From Thermococcus guaymasensis DSM 11113 (GTDB lineage: Archaea > Methanobacteriota_B > Thermococci > Thermococcales > Thermococcaceae): DNA of 64,000 bases. The position numbers and the translations under genes are program-made. Positions 32,978 through 42,416 of this stretch are shown here, in pieces. The DNA is taken from NCBI RefSeq assembly GCF_000816105.1, contig NZ_CP007140.1:62001-126000 (forward strand), in the 5' to 3' direction. Position 1 is the stretch's first letter. Every line of letters begins with the position of its first letter. The notes under the pieces were generated by a model, which searched no databases, was not told the origin of the DNA, and saw only the letters and a program-made list of their open reading frames with translations.

Positions 32978-33889
32978 TCACACCATAAAGCTTATTGTTA
33001 TCGTACTTGGATACCTCCTAACATCAATCCCGCGGTTGGTAAAGGCTATGCCAATCTCAAGCGGTCTGTTTGGATTGGCCCTTCTTCTCACTTGAATTCC
33101 AATCTCGTCCCCAAGGCGGTCTTTGTTGAGGCGGGAGACGTAGGAGTAGAGAAGCCTGATGAAGTTGCGGTAGTCCTGCATATCGTTGAGAAACTCCCGC
33201 TGTTCGGGGTTGAGGCGGGGCATTATGTACCTGTGGAAAAACCAGTCAAATGTCCCGGCCGTCTCAGAGGAGTACACGAATAGAAGCTTGTAAAAGTCGA
33301 TGTTCTTGTTGCCAAAGACGGAATCCAAGTAGGGAATTGCCTTACCGAGAAGCCTGCTGGCTTCAGTAAAGTTAAGGTTAACCAGCCTCACAACGATGTC
33401 ACTTCCCCTGATCTCAAGGTGGATAAACCTGTTGTTCCCGAAGTCCATGTAAACATGGTCGTAGAACATTACGAAGTTCGTCGGCCTCGCGTTCATCTGC
33501 TGAAGAACTCTCACTACGACGTCCCTAAGCCTCACAAGACGGGAGGGATCCCCGATGAGAACTGCTTCAACATTCCCTACTCGCTCCCTCAGGACAACGT
33601 CCCTGTCGAGCCTGAACTCAACCTCCCTTCTCCAGCCAGGCATGTTGTAGCGGTTCAGTATTCTAAACTCCAGGAGAGACACCATAACGCTTTTCTCAAT
33701 GCCCCCAAACCTCTTCTTAAAAACGACAACCGGATGATACCTGGAAGCGGGGTTGAGATAAGAAACGGGTATTTCCGTGACTTTGAGAAATGCCGCAAGC
33801 GCATCCCTGATCTTCCTCTCGTCGGACTGTGAAAACCTGCTGACGAGGTCTTTTACGAGCATCTCAAAGCGTTCCCGTGTCACCGCCAT
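32978..33889 (-). CDS. Conserved protein of unknown function
   Basis: The 303-residue product is mixed alpha/beta and soluble, without signal peptide or membrane helix. I do not recognise a family. Visible features are an N-terminal helical segment (MAVTRERFEMLVKDLVSRFS), a basic/hydrophobic central region with aromatic repeats (FVMFYDHVYMDFGNNRF) and a C-terminal beta-rich end (LEIGIAFTNRGIDVRRYP). TATA GTTTATAATTTC near 33918-33928 predicts a transcript starting within about ten bases of ATG 33889, so translation is nearly leaderless. The gene is followed at once by the CPBP protease homologue. Confidence 0.65.
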   Translation of the reverse strand: MAVTRERFEMLVKDLVSRFSQSDERKIRDALAAFLKVTEIPVSYLNPASRYHPVVVFKKRFGGIEKSVMVSLLEFRILNRYNMPGWRREVEFRLDRDVVLRERVGNVEAVLIGDPSRLVRLRDVVVRVLQQMNARPTNFVMFYDHVYMDFGNNRFIHLEIRGSDIVVRLVNLNFTEASRLLGKAIPYLDSVFGNKNIDFYKLLFVYSSETAGTFDWFFHRYIMPRLNPEQREFLNDMQDYRNFIRLLYSYVSRLNKDRLGDEIGIQVRRRANPNRPLEIGIAFTNRGIDVRRYPSTITISFMV

Positions 33890-33961
33890 AGTCCCACCAA
33901 GATACGTGCGCCCAAGAAATTATAAACCTCTCGGCCAAATAGGAGAAAGCAAGAAGGAAAA

Positions 33962-34885
33962 TCACCGCTTCTCCTGAGCCTCTTCACTCTGAGGGGGGTT
34001 ATCTTCAGCTTCCTTGGATTCTCCAGTTTCCCCGCTTTCGGCATTCTCTTCGACAGGCTCTTCCTCTCCCTCAGAGGCCTCCTCCTGACCCCCCTCAGGG
34101 GTTTCGGCAGGCTCGGTCTCCTTGGCCTCCTCGGCACCCTCTTCGGTTTTCTCTTCGGAGGTAACTTCCTCCGGCGGCTTGAGAAGCTCCTCGACGCTCG
34201 GCTTGAAGGTTACTTCTTCGTAGCCAAGGAACTTCAGGTCGCTTTCCAGAAGGATCTCCCCGAGGACGAGCGTGTTCTTATCGACTTCTTCAAGGACGGG
34301 CTTGAAGTTTACGGTAACTTCCTTCTCTCCAACCTCTATGACCACCTTGTCGGCGTCAACCCTCGGAAGGCGGAGCTCGATCATGGCCTTGACCTTTTCA
34401 ATCGGGTCTTCGACCTTCTCCACGACCTCAACCTCGTAGACGAGGTGCTTGCCCGCGTAGGGGTGGTTGAAGTCAACCCTAACGCGGCCTCCGCTAACGG
34501 TCAAAACCCTTCCCTTGATCTTCCTTCCACCCTCACTCTCAATCTCAATGGGCATGCCCGGGAACGGGATTATACCCTGCCTCCTGAACTGGCCCAGGGT
34601 GAAGACCTTTATGAGCTTGGGATCGCGCTTTCCAAAACCTTTCTCTGGGGGAACTATGATCTCGTACTTCTTGCCGACTTCAAGCCCCTCAAGCTGTTCA
34701 TCAAGGCCCTTTATAACGTGGCCAGCGCCAACGGCGATTGGAACCGGGCCATAAACACCGTTCTCCTTGTAGATGCCGGCCTGCTTGGCGACCTCTTCCT
34801 CGGTCGTGTCAAAAATCTCGCCTGTTTCTTTAATCTTCCCAGTGTAGCGGAGCCTTATGACGTCTCCCTTCTCAACCTTAGCCAT
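33962..34885 (-). CDS. Long FKBP-type peptidyl-prolyl isomerase with acidic tail
   Basis: Residues 1-155 form a SlyD/archaeal-type FKBP with the insert-in-flap domain (VEKGDVIRLRYTGKIKETGE, then VIKGLDEQLEGLEVGKKYEI and FNHPYAGKHLVYEVEV). Such proteins are cytosolic prolyl isomerases and chaperones. Residues 155-240 form an additional alpha/beta module. The last 75 residues are Glu/Pro/Ser-rich and disordered (EEGAEEAKETEPAETPEGGQ), which is much longer and more acidic than usual. ATG 34885 follows GGAGGTAGTG; an upstream GTG is less well spaced. The gene is divergent from cysS. Confidence 0.92.
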   Translation of the reverse strand: MAKVEKGDVIRLRYTGKIKETGEIFDTTEEEVAKQAGIYKENGVYGPVPIAVGAGHVIKGLDEQLEGLEVGKKYEIIVPPEKGFGKRDPKLIKVFTLGQFRRQGIIPFPGMPIEIESEGGRKIKGRVLTVSGGRVRVDFNHPYAGKHLVYEVEVVEKVEDPIEKVKAMIELRLPRVDADKVVIEVGEKEVTVNFKPVLEEVDKNTLVLGEILLESDLKFLGYEEVTFKPSVEELLKPPEEVTSEEKTEEGAEEAKETEPAETPEGGQEEASEGEEEPVEENAESGETGESKEAEDNPPQSEEAQEKR

Positions 34886-34996
34886 CGTCACTACCTCCTT
34901 TTCAGGCTCTAACTCCGAGTTGTGAGGTTAGTTTTTAAGCTTTCCCGCAACGATAAGCTAATAAAAAGGCGCCCCCAACATGGCCCGGTGGTGGGA

Positions 34997-36427
34997 ATGG
35001 CGATTAGGATATACAACACTCTGACGAGGCAGAAGGAGGAGTTCAAGCCCTTGAGAGAAGGCGAGGTTAGGATGTACGTCTGCGGCCCGACCGTTTACGA
35101 TTACCCTCATCTCGGCCACGCCAGGACTTACATAGCCTTCGACGTTATAAGACGCTACCTTGAGCACAAGGGCTACACCGTCCTTATGGTCATGAACTTC
35201 ACGGACATAGACGATAAAATCATCAAGCGCGCCAACGAGACCGGGGAAGACCCGAAGGAACTCGCGGAACGCTTCCTGAGGATTTTCCTTGAGGACATGA
35301 AAGCTTTAAAGGTCAAGCCGGCCGACGTCTATCCCCGCGTCACCGAGCACATGGAGGACATCATCAACTTCATCAAGAAGCTCCAGGAGAAGGGCTACGC
35401 CTATGAAGGCTCTGACGGCGTTTACTTCGAGGTCAGGAAGTTCAAGGACTACGGAAAGCTGAGCAAGATAAAGCTCGAAGACCTCGTTAAAGGCGCGCGC
35501 GTCGAGCCCGGCGAAGGGAAGAGGAACCCAGAGGACTTTGCCCTCTGGAAGAAGGCCAAGCCCGGCGAGCCCAAGTGGGAAAGCCCCTGGGGAGAGGGAA
35601 GGCCCGGCTGGCACATAGAGTGCTCCACGATGAGCAGTAAATACCTCGGCGAGAGCTTCGACATCCACGGCGGAGGAAACGACTTAATCTTCCCGCACCA
35701 CGAGAACGAGATAGCCCAGAGCGAGGCCTGCTTCGGCCACGAGTGGGTTCACTACTGGATGCACACCGGATTCCTGATGGTGAACGGCGAGAAGATGAGC
35801 AAAAGTTTGGGCAACTTCGTAACCGTTAGAGAACTCCTCAAACGCTATAATCCTGAGGTAATCAGGCTCTTCGTCCTCCAGAGGCACTACCGCTCGCCCC
35901 TCGACTACAGCGAAGAGGGTATAGAGCACGCCAAGAACAACCTTGAGAGGCTCTACAACACGCTTGAGAACATCCGCGTGGCGATGGAGAGAGCGGAGAT
36001 TTCCTTCCGCTGGGAGGAGCCAGAGTTCAGGGCCTACGAAGCTATACGGGACGCGAGGAAGAAGTTCTACGAAGCTATGGACGACGACTTCAACACGGCC
36101 GAGGCGCTGAAGGCCGTCTTTGAGGCGAGCAATGCAATAAACCGCTACCTTACAGAGGTAGAGAGACCCAAAGAAAGCATCCTCCGGAAGGCCTGGGAGT
36201 TCTTCAGGGACGTCGGCGAGGTCTTCGGCCTGTTCGAGGACTACTTCAAGGAGCAGAAGGCCGGAAACGAGGAAGCTTTGATAGAGCTCCTCGTGGAAGT
36301 GAGGAGCCAGCTCAGGAAGGAGAGGAAGTTCGACCTAGCTGACAAAATCAGGGACGAGCTGAGGGAGCTTGGAATCCAACTCGAAGACACTCCGCAGGGA
36401 ACAATCTGGAAGAGGATTAAGGTTTGA
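34997..36427 (+). CDS. cysS: Cysteinyl-tRNA synthetase
   Basis: The 476-residue class I synthetase charges tRNA-Cys. The zinc-binding cysteine site begins at [19 protein letters not shown], which also includes the HIGH-type HLGH. The second zinc region is [20 protein letters not shown], and [12 protein letters not shown] is the KMSKS loop. The helical DALR-type C-terminal domain is complete. ATG 34997 follows GGTGGTGGGA and begins the normal N-terminus [16 protein letters not shown]; the frame is open further upstream but lacks support. TATA GCTAATAAAAAG near 34956 is placed for a start near 34985. Confidence 0.97.
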   Translation: MAIRIYNTLTRQKEEFKPLREGEVRMYVCGPTVYDYPHLGHARTYIAFDVIRRYLEHKGYTVLMVMNFTDIDDKIIKRANETGEDPKELAERFLRIFLEDMKALKVKPADVYPRVTEHMEDIINFIKKLQEKGYAYEGSDGVYFEVRKFKDYGKLSKIKLEDLVKGARVEPGEGKRNPEDFALWKKAKPGEPKWESPWGEGRPGWHIECSTMSSKYLGESFDIHGGGNDLIFPHHENEIAQSEACFGHEWVHYWMHTGFLMVNGEKMSKSLGNFVTVRELLKRYNPEVIRLFVLQRHYRSPLDYSEEGIEHAKNNLERLYNTLENIRVAMERAEISFRWEEPEFRAYEAIRDARKKFYEAMDDDFNTAEALKAVFEASNAINRYLTEVERPKESILRKAWEFFRDVGEVFGLFEDYFKEQKAGNEEALIELLVEVRSQLRKERKFDLADKIRDELRELGIQLEDTPQGTIWKRIKV

Positions 36428-36509
36428 GTTGATTCTGAGTTTGTCCCTTCTAAGTTTTTTCTCTTCAACCTTCTTATTCTTGGGGGAGAATGAAAAAAAC
36501 TAAAGCAGG

Positions 36510-37934
36510 TTACGGCACTTGGAAGATCCTTATAGTGTTCGTACCAACGGTCTTACCTACCGGGGCCCCCTTCGTGAGCAGTACCGTGTCGTCTTCCTTT
36601 ACTAGACCAAGGCCTTTTATGAGCTGAATTATCTCCGCCTCATCGTCGCTCTCAACAACGAAGGGATAAACCCCATAGCTGACCATTAGGCTGTTCGCGA
36701 CTTTCTCGTCCTGTGTGAATGCCAGGATCCACTGCTTGGGCCTGAAGCGTGAGATAAGCCTTGCCGTGTAGCCGCTCCTCGTGGGCGTCAGTATATAACG
36801 GGCATCCACGACCTGGAGGGCCTCTATTATGCTCCTCGTTATGGCGTCCTTTATTGTGCCCTTCTTCGGTATCTTTTCCTTCCACTCCAGCATCCTTACG
36901 TTGCCCCAGCTCTCCCTATATGCCTCTGTTGCCCGCGCGATTCTGGCCATCATCCGTACGGCATCCACGGGATATTTGCCCACTGCTGTCTCCTCCGAAA
37001 GCATCACCGCATCGGCACCATCGAGGATGGCGTTGGCAACGTCCGTGACTTCGGCACGGGTAGGGAGCTTTTCAGAGGTCATGCTCTCCAGCATCTGAGT
37101 GGCCACTATAGCCGGCTTTCCTGCCATAACGGCCTTCTCTATGAGCTTCTTCTGGAGTATTGGAAGTTTCTCTATCGGCATCTCGACTCCAAGGTCGCCC
37201 CTCGCTATCATTACCCCATCAGAAGCTGTCAAAATCTCGTCGAAGTTTCTGACCGCATCTGGCCTCTCTATCTTGGCAACCACGAAAAGCTTGGCCTCAC
37301 GTTCTTGGAGGAAGCGTTTGACCTTGAGAACGTCGTAAGCGGAACCAACAAAGCTTATGCCCGCGATGTCAACGTTGTTCTCGATCATGAACTCAAGTAT
37401 TTCAAAATCCCGCTCCGTAATAGCCTCCAGCGGGATTCTGGCGTTGGGGACGTTTATGCCCTTGTGCGAGTACAGCGTTCCACCGACCATGACTTTACAG
37501 ACGACGTCTTTCTCAGTAACTTTGACGACCTTAAGGACTATGAAACCGTCGCTGAGGTAAACGATGTCTCCCGGGGAAACGAGCTTTGGAAAGTCCTTGA
37601 AGTCCACAGGGATTACTCCTTCCGTCCCCTCAACGTCCTCGACTGTTAGGGTCACCGTCTGGTTGCGTCTCAGCTCGACCTTACCCCCCAAGATTTCGCC
37701 GACACGGATCTTCACGCCGGGTAAGTCTCCCAGAATGGCAACCCGTCTGCCGACTCTTCTGGAGGCCTCCCTGACTCTTTTAATGACTTTTTTGTGATCT
37801 TCAAAGGTTCCATGGGAGAAATTCAGCCTTGCGACGCTCATTCCTGCCCGGATAAGGCTCTCAATGGTCTTTTTGTCATTTGAAGCCGGGCCGATCGTCG
37901 CTATTATTTTGGTCTTGTGTGAAGGTAACCTCAT
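36510..37934 (-). CDS. pyk: Pyruvate kinase
   Basis: The 474-residue enzyme makes pyruvate and ATP (or another NTP) from phosphoenolpyruvate and ADP. Signature segments are KTKIIATIGPASNDKK at the start, MSVARLNFSHGTFEDHKK, the active-site pattern LFVVAKIERPDAVRNFDEI followed by DGVMIARGDLGVEMP, and MLESMTSEKLPTRAEVTDVA. The C-terminal regulatory domain is present. ATG 37934 follows GGGGATGAAAGC. I looked for the Thermococcales glycolytic operator TATCAC-N5-GTGATA upstream and did not find it. A large gene-free stretch lies upstream. Confidence 0.97.
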   Translation of the reverse strand: MRLPSHKTKIIATIGPASNDKKTIESLIRAGMSVARLNFSHGTFEDHKKVIKRVREASRRVGRRVAILGDLPGVKIRVGEILGGKVELRRNQTVTLTVEDVEGTEGVIPVDFKDFPKLVSPGDIVYLSDGFIVLKVVKVTEKDVVCKVMVGGTLYSHKGINVPNARIPLEAITERDFEILEFMIENNVDIAGISFVGSAYDVLKVKRFLQEREAKLFVVAKIERPDAVRNFDEILTASDGVMIARGDLGVEMPIEKLPILQKKLIEKAVMAGKPAIVATQMLESMTSEKLPTRAEVTDVANAILDGADAVMLSEETAVGKYPVDAVRMMARIARATEAYRESWGNVRMLEWKEKIPKKGTIKDAITRSIIEALQVVDARYILTPTRSGYTARLISRFRPKQWILAFTQDEKVANSLMVSYGVYPFVVESDDEAEIIQLIKGLGLVKEDDTVLLTKGAPVGKTVGTNTIRIFQVP

Positions 37935-38805
37935 GCTTTCATCCCCCAATGGAGGAGTTTCGAGCACTCAAGTACTTTAATGTATCGGCTTTCGGTTTTA
38001 CAATTGATTATAGTAATTAGGCCTTCCCAAGTTGGCCTCGAATGATGTTCAGATGTTCTACTATTAGAACTCTTAGTTTAAACAATGAAACTAAATCGTG
38101 GGATTTTTGTTTGATTTTATTTTTTCTTTTGTAAAATCCAAGTATCTAAGAAAAGCAGAACTTTAAATAATGATAAATTTAAAACTTTAGATCTTAATTA
38201 TTTCACATTAATAACCACTCACAAATTTAACAAAAATACCATTATATATGCAAAACTACTGAGATTATCCATGAAAAATGGAGAATGCATGCACTTCACA
38301 ATCTTCCAGGGAAGGAGACTTTGGGAGGACACTGAACAACGTATTCTAACCGAGGTTCGAGGAGTCAGACTTTAATCTCCGAGATAATAAAAGCTATGAT
38401 AGAAAGAGCGAAGGCATTACAGTTTCAGGAACAACTACCACATTAATCCGCAGAGTCCACAGATAAATGCTTAGATTGAATTTGGAAGCGAAGTTTGGGA
38501 AGGCCAGCCGAAGTATTGGTCTTTTTCTCTTTTTGCATCCTTTCAAGCGCACAGTGAGCAAAGATAAAAAAGGACAACGGCTACCTCAAGTATCAGCGCA
38601 CTTCAGATGGACACGACTCACACTGACGAGTGGCTTGTATCTCTTGTCGTCCACAACAGCGGCTTCAGGAGTAAAACAAACTTTTGTTTAAGCCCTGCAG
38701 TCTTTATCTGGACTTCAGGCTCAGTTTGTTGTGCAATCACTTGAGAACTGAGAACACTCAAACAGGAGTGAGGAGACCTTAGAAAGCCAATTTAACGATG
38801 AGCAC

Positions 38806-38826
38806 AGGTAGCTTCCAATGCTACCT
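38806..38826. repeat. Small hairpin in the gene-free region
   Basis: AGGTAGC and GCTACCT form a perfect 7-bp stem around a 7-base loop. It stands in the middle of the gene-free stretch, without an obvious neighbouring promoter. Function unknown. Confidence 0.4.
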
Positions 38827-39422
38827 CCCACCCTGCAACACTACTACATGACAGGATCAGTCTGATTGGTGCAGCTTTCAATGACTGTTTTTGTACAGAA
38901 TTTTGAGATATAAGGCACATTATATCTAAAACTCACGATCAAATTCGAGCATTAGAATATGTAAAAAGTGAGCCCCCACATACCGGGCCACCATCTTTGT
39001 GTAGATCCTCCAGACAGGATACAATCCTCTTGTGATGCCTGTGGATGCGAGTTATGGGGGACAAACACATAACAACTTTCAATGGCTGTGTATGGGGCCT
39101 TGGTATACCCCCTAACAAGACCGATGCAGGCAACTTAAGATTAAGGGATGCATGCCCACTTCAAGATCCACAATAGGAATAGACCCGGACTTGCACAGAG
39201 AACCACTTGAATTAACGCAGTTCGGCGGGGTTTTCAAAGTTTAGGGTTTTTACTTATGAAAGCCCGCTTCTATCTCCCAAAATCCGGCTACAATTAAAGG
39301 TGGTAAAAACTCATGGTGAGAGCAGCTTTAGAGGAATCCCATAGATCAAGCTCCTGCATTAATGACGAGGGACCGGCCTAAGGCAACCCACAGACAATAA
39401 TTATGCTCTAAATGATTGTTAT

Positions 39423-39478
39423 AAACACCCTTTGTAATAGTAAAAAATTCGAATTTTTTACTATTTTAGTAAGTGTTT
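39423..39478. repeat. 30-bp perfect palindrome within a 56-bp interrupted inverted repeat
   Basis: Positions 39436-39465 are a perfect palindrome whose arm is AATAGTAAAAAATTC. Outside it AAACAC (39423-39428) pairs with GTGTTT (39473-39478). It lies at the boundary of the AT-rich flank near purB. It could be a bidirectional terminator, a cruciform or a binding site, and no similar sequence is seen elsewhere in the window. Confidence 0.6.
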
Positions 39479-39713
39479 TTTTGAGAATGATCCACTATGT
39501 AAATTAAGACCATTTTAAAGCGCAAGTTGTTAAGAGATTTAAATTGATATAAATATTTTTGAAAAATAAACCATGTTGATTAATCAAATCCTAATTTATA
39601 AAAACAACTTTAAACAAAAGTAAAAACTCACCCAAAAATTTGAGAGATAAATTTGGTTGCAAAGCACAAAACTATAAAAGAACTCAAAATGGAGAAAACA
39701 ACAAACTAAGAAC

Positions 39714-41069
39714 TCACAAACCTTCTTTCTGCATTTTGGCCCTTACCGAAGCTATTACGTTGTCAACTATCTGGGGGGCAACGCCAATGTAGTTCTCAGG
39801 CCTCAAAAAGGCCAAATCTTCATCGCTCAGGTACTTCCTGACTTCCCCGCTCTCCTTCACGACATCGAGAAAGTCCCTTCCCTCTTCAAACGCCTTCATT
39901 GCGAGCTGTCTGACTAGCTCATGAGCCTCCTGCCTGCCCATGCCCTTTTCAGCAAGTTTCAGCATCAGCGGTTCGGCCATTATGAGGTTCCTGGTCAGGT
40001 AGAGGTTGCGTTTGATGTTCTTGGGGAAGAACTCCAGCCCCTTGAGGACGCTAATTGTGACGCGGAGCATCTCATCGAGAAGGACAAACGTCTCCGGCAG
40101 AATAACGCGCTCGACGGAGGAGTTCGTGAGGTCTCTTTCGTGCCATAATGGGTTGTTCAGCAGGGCAGGGATGACATTCGAATAGATGACCCTTGCCAGG
40201 CCACAGACCTTCTCGGTTCTTATCGGGTTCCTCTTGTGGGGCATCGTTGACGAACCAACCTGCTTCTTTCCGAATGGCTCGCTGACCTCAAGGATTTCCG
40301 TTCTCTGGAGGTTTCTAATCTCAAGGCCAATCTTGTCAAGGGTCGAGGCAACCAATGCCAGAAACATCATGAGCTCCGCGTAGAGGTCCCTCGGGACGAG
40401 CTGGCTGGTTATCAGCGCGGGCTTGAGGCCGAGGTCGTCCATAACGAGCCTCTCAATCTCAAGGGCCTTCTCCCCGAAGGACGCGGCAGTTCCCACTGCA
40501 CCGCGCATCTTGCCAACTAAAATGCGCTTCTTAAGTTCTTCAAGCCTGTCAATATGCCTCTGAACCTCATCGAGCCAGAGGGCGAACTTCATGCCGTAGG
40601 TTGTCGGAACCGCGTGCTGGCCGTGAGTCCTCCCTATGCAGATGGTGTACTTGTGTTCCTCGGCGAGCTTCAGCAGGACGTCGCGGAGCTCTTTGAGGTA
40701 GCGCTCTATCAGCTCAAGGCTCTCCTTTATGAGGAGTGCGTTCGCGGTGTCAATTATGTCGTTGGAGGTCGCGCCGAGGTGGACGTACTTCCCGTGCTCG
40801 CCGCAGACCTCGCTCAATGCTTTTACAACGGCCATTATGTCATGGTGTATCTCGGCTTCTATCTCCTTGACGCGCTCCGGCTTCACCCACTCAGTGTTTG
40901 CCCTCTCGGAAATCACGCGGGCGCTCTCTTCAGGGATGTTGCCGAGCTTCGCGTGTGCCCTCGCCAGAGCAGCTTCAACGTCGAGAAGCTTCTGGAGCTT
41001 GTTCTCTTCGTCCCAGATTTTTCTCATCTCCTCGCTCCCGTAGCGATAATCAATTGGATGAACCGCCAT
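39714..41069 (-). CDS. purB: Adenylosuccinate lyase
   Basis: The 451-residue fumarase/aspartase superfamily enzyme acts twice in purine synthesis, releasing fumarate from SAICAR and from adenylosuccinate. The family signature is VGSSTMPHKRNPIRTEK near residue 265. Others are LGATSNDIIDTANALLIKES near residue 88 and GRTHGQHAVPTTYGMKFALW near residue 140, with catalytic His. ATG 41069 gives the normal start MAVHPIDYRYGSEEM and follows GGTGATT; the frame continues upstream without support. The gene stands alone, with element B upstream of it. Confidence 0.97.
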   Translation of the reverse strand: MAVHPIDYRYGSEEMRKIWDEENKLQKLLDVEAALARAHAKLGNIPEESARVISERANTEWVKPERVKEIEAEIHHDIMAVVKALSEVCGEHGKYVHLGATSNDIIDTANALLIKESLELIERYLKELRDVLLKLAEEHKYTICIGRTHGQHAVPTTYGMKFALWLDEVQRHIDRLEELKKRILVGKMRGAVGTAASFGEKALEIERLVMDDLGLKPALITSQLVPRDLYAELMMFLALVASTLDKIGLEIRNLQRTEILEVSEPFGKKQVGSSTMPHKRNPIRTEKVCGLARVIYSNVIPALLNNPLWHERDLTNSSVERVILPETFVLLDEMLRVTISVLKGLEFFPKNIKRNLYLTRNLIMAEPLMLKLAEKGMGRQEAHELVRQLAMKAFEEGRDFLDVVKESGEVRKYLSDEDLAFLRPENYIGVAPQIVDNVIASVRAKMQKEGL

Positions 41070-41174
41070 TTTAATCACCACATTCATGATTATTTGAAGC
41101 GTTAAAATCTTTTCTTTTGATTTTAACATGTCAATCAACGAAACTGGGGCTAATTACTTAATCACGGGTTTTAC

Positions 41175-41220
41175 ATTTTTCTTCTGAAAGCCTCGCCCTT
41201 TAGGGCGGGAAGGAGGTCAG
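41175..41220 (+). mobile_element. 46-bp TTAC-anchored hairpin element, copy B
   Basis: The copy starts after TTAC (41171-41174), folds CTCGCCC-TTTA-GGGCGGG, and ends GGAGGTCAG at 41220. It lies in the spacer between the divergent purB and alba genes, about 30 bases ahead of the alba TATA box and in the direction of alba. It differs from copy D by two bases outside the stem. Confidence 0.7.
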
Positions 41221-41251
41221 ACTTTGGAACCAGAACAAAGAAAGAACCGAA

Positions 41252-41262
41252 AAGTATTTAAC
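41252..41262 (+). promoter_or_regulatory. TATA box of alba
   Basis: GTATTTAACC at about 41251-41260 is a strong archaeal TATA element. The predicted transcription start is near 41283, giving a leader of about 27 bases with GGAGGTG before ATG 41310. Strong expression is expected for this chromatin protein. Confidence 0.55.
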
Positions 41263-41309
41263 CCTATGCCCGCGATAGGCTAACGACAAAACTTCCGGAG
41301 GTGCCAGAA

Positions 41310-41585
41310 ATGGCTGAGGAGCACGTCGTCTACATCGGAAAGAAGCCGGTTATGAACTACGTCCTGGCCGTTATAACCCAGTTCAACGAGGGTGCCAAGG
41401 AGGTCACCGTCAAGGCTCGCGGTAGGGCCATCAGCAGGGCCGTTGACGTCGCCGAGATCGTCAGGAACAGGTTCCTCCCAGAGGTCAGGGTCAAGGAGAT
41501 CAAGATCGGCACCGAAGAGCTTCCGACTGCCGACGGCAGGACTGCCAACACCTCGACCATCGAGATCGTTCTTGAGAAGCCGTGA
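41310..41585 (+). CDS. albA: DNA/RNA-binding protein Alba
   Basis: The 91-residue protein is the archaeal chromatin protein Alba, a dimer that binds DNA and RNA without strong sequence preference. Typical segments are [20 protein letters not shown] with the conserved lysine that is acetylated in Sulfolobus, then [20 protein letters not shown] and [14 protein letters not shown] 41310 was chosen because GGAGGTG (41297-41303) is six bases upstream; a GTG at 41301 is within that site. It is a single gene with its own promoter. Confidence 0.97.
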   Translation: MAEEHVVYIGKKPVMNYVLAVITQFNEGAKEVTVKARGRAISRAVDVAEIVRNRFLPEVRVKEIKIGTEELPTADGRTANTSTIEIVLEKP

Positions 41586-41687
41586 ATTAGTTGATTAAAT
41601 CCCTTTCCTTTTACTCTCACTCCAAACTCTTTTGAAGTCGTGGAAAGGTTTAATACCTCGTCCCCCAAGTTATTATGGGGGAATCGC

Positions 41688-42380
41688 GTGGGCGAGGGGA
41701 AGATCATAGAGATTAACGATGAGGCCGCAAAGCTTCTGGCTCAGATTATAACGAACGAGAAGGCCCTGGCGATTCTTCATGCCGTTGAGGAGGAGCCTAA
41801 ATCCCTGACTCAAATCGCTGAGGAACTGGGATTCCCCCTCTCCACGGTGAGCTATCATATAGACAGAATGCTTAGAGTTGGACTCATTGAGGTGGCTGGA
41901 AAAAAGTACGGAAAGAAACTTCAAGAGGTTAAACTCTACAAGGCCTCCAATAAGCCAATTCTCATCGTCCCCCGGAAGGACGCGCCAAAGGTCACAAAGA
42001 AGCTGTCCACTTTGGGGAAGCTCCACGTGATAAGTCTAAGTGTTGCTTCGTTTTTCTCGGTCATAGTTTATGAGATCCTCAAAAGACTTCTTGCGAGCGG
42101 GGCGTCCAGTGCTGGCCAACCTCAAAATACATCCCTCATTGGGTTTGAAGAAGCCAGTAAAAACATTACAACGACGACAGTTGGACGGCTCATCCCGAGT
42201 TCGGCTGAGTACGTGATATCCAACATGACGAACTCCACAATGAGCACTTCGTCTTCTAGTTTGCCCAAAAATGTTACATCTGGAGCACATGGAGGCAATT
42301 TACCCTTAATAGTGGCAATCCTCACGTTTGTAATTGTCTTTGCGGTGGTGTACTTCATATTAAGGAGAAAACGTTTTTAA
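41688..42380 (+). CDS. Membrane-anchored ArsR-type HTH regulator
   Basis: The 230-residue protein begins with a winged helix of ArsR/GntR style (ILHAVEEEPKSLTQIAEELG then STVSYHIDRMLRVGLIEVAG), typical of archaeal one-component regulators. It has a first membrane helix at about residues 105-125 (ISLSVASFFSVIVYEILKRL), a Ser/Thr/Asn-rich outer segment with N-glycosylation sites, and a second membrane helix at the end (LPLIVAILTFVIVFAVVYFI followed by LRRKRF). DNA-binding parts are thus cytosolic and a sensor loop is external. GTG 41688 was chosen because the TATA box GTTTAATACC near 41648 places the transcript start after the longer candidates. The signal is unknown. Confidence 0.78.
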   Translation: MGEGKIIEINDEAAKLLAQIITNEKALAILHAVEEEPKSLTQIAEELGFPLSTVSYHIDRMLRVGLIEVAGKKYGKKLQEVKLYKASNKPILIVPRKDAPKVTKKLSTLGKLHVISLSVASFFSVIVYEILKRLLASGASSAGQPQNTSLIGFEEASKNITTTTVGRLIPSSAEYVISNMTNSTMSTSSSSLPKNVTSGAHGGNLPLIVAILTFVIVFAVVYFILRRKRF

Positions 42381-42416
42381 GAGTGTAACCCAACTCCCCC
42401 CGAAGGGGTGATAGAG

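Larger units (their letters stand above)
37935..39713. other. 1.8-kb gene-free region, AT-rich at both flanks
   Basis: Between the pyk start and the purB stop no coding frame of convincing length, composition or ribosome site is found; the longest is 74 codons. The flanks (about 38000-38280 and 39400-39713) are strikingly AT-rich, with many A and T tracts. The middle has near-average composition but stops in all frames. It contains a 30-bp perfect palindrome (39436-39465), a hairpin at 38806-38826 and several AACTCA motifs. It may be a decayed or transferred segment, or hold an unrecognised RNA. I find no tRNA, CRISPR or known origin motif. Confidence 0.7.

Noticed and set aside
37935-38010. 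Glycolytic TATCAC-N5-GTGATA operator before pyk
   Set aside because: No such palindrome is found in the upstream region. Only a TATA-like stretch near 37975 is visible.
38467-38691. 74-codon open frame in the gene-free region
   Set aside because: Composition is unlike the neighbours, no ribosome site precedes the ATG, and the translation shows no fold or family. It is treated as chance.
37935-39713. Replication origin in the AT-rich gene-free region
   Set aside because: No repeated origin recognition boxes with the usual G-rich core were seen and no cdc6/orc1 gene is nearby. AT-richness alone is not enough.
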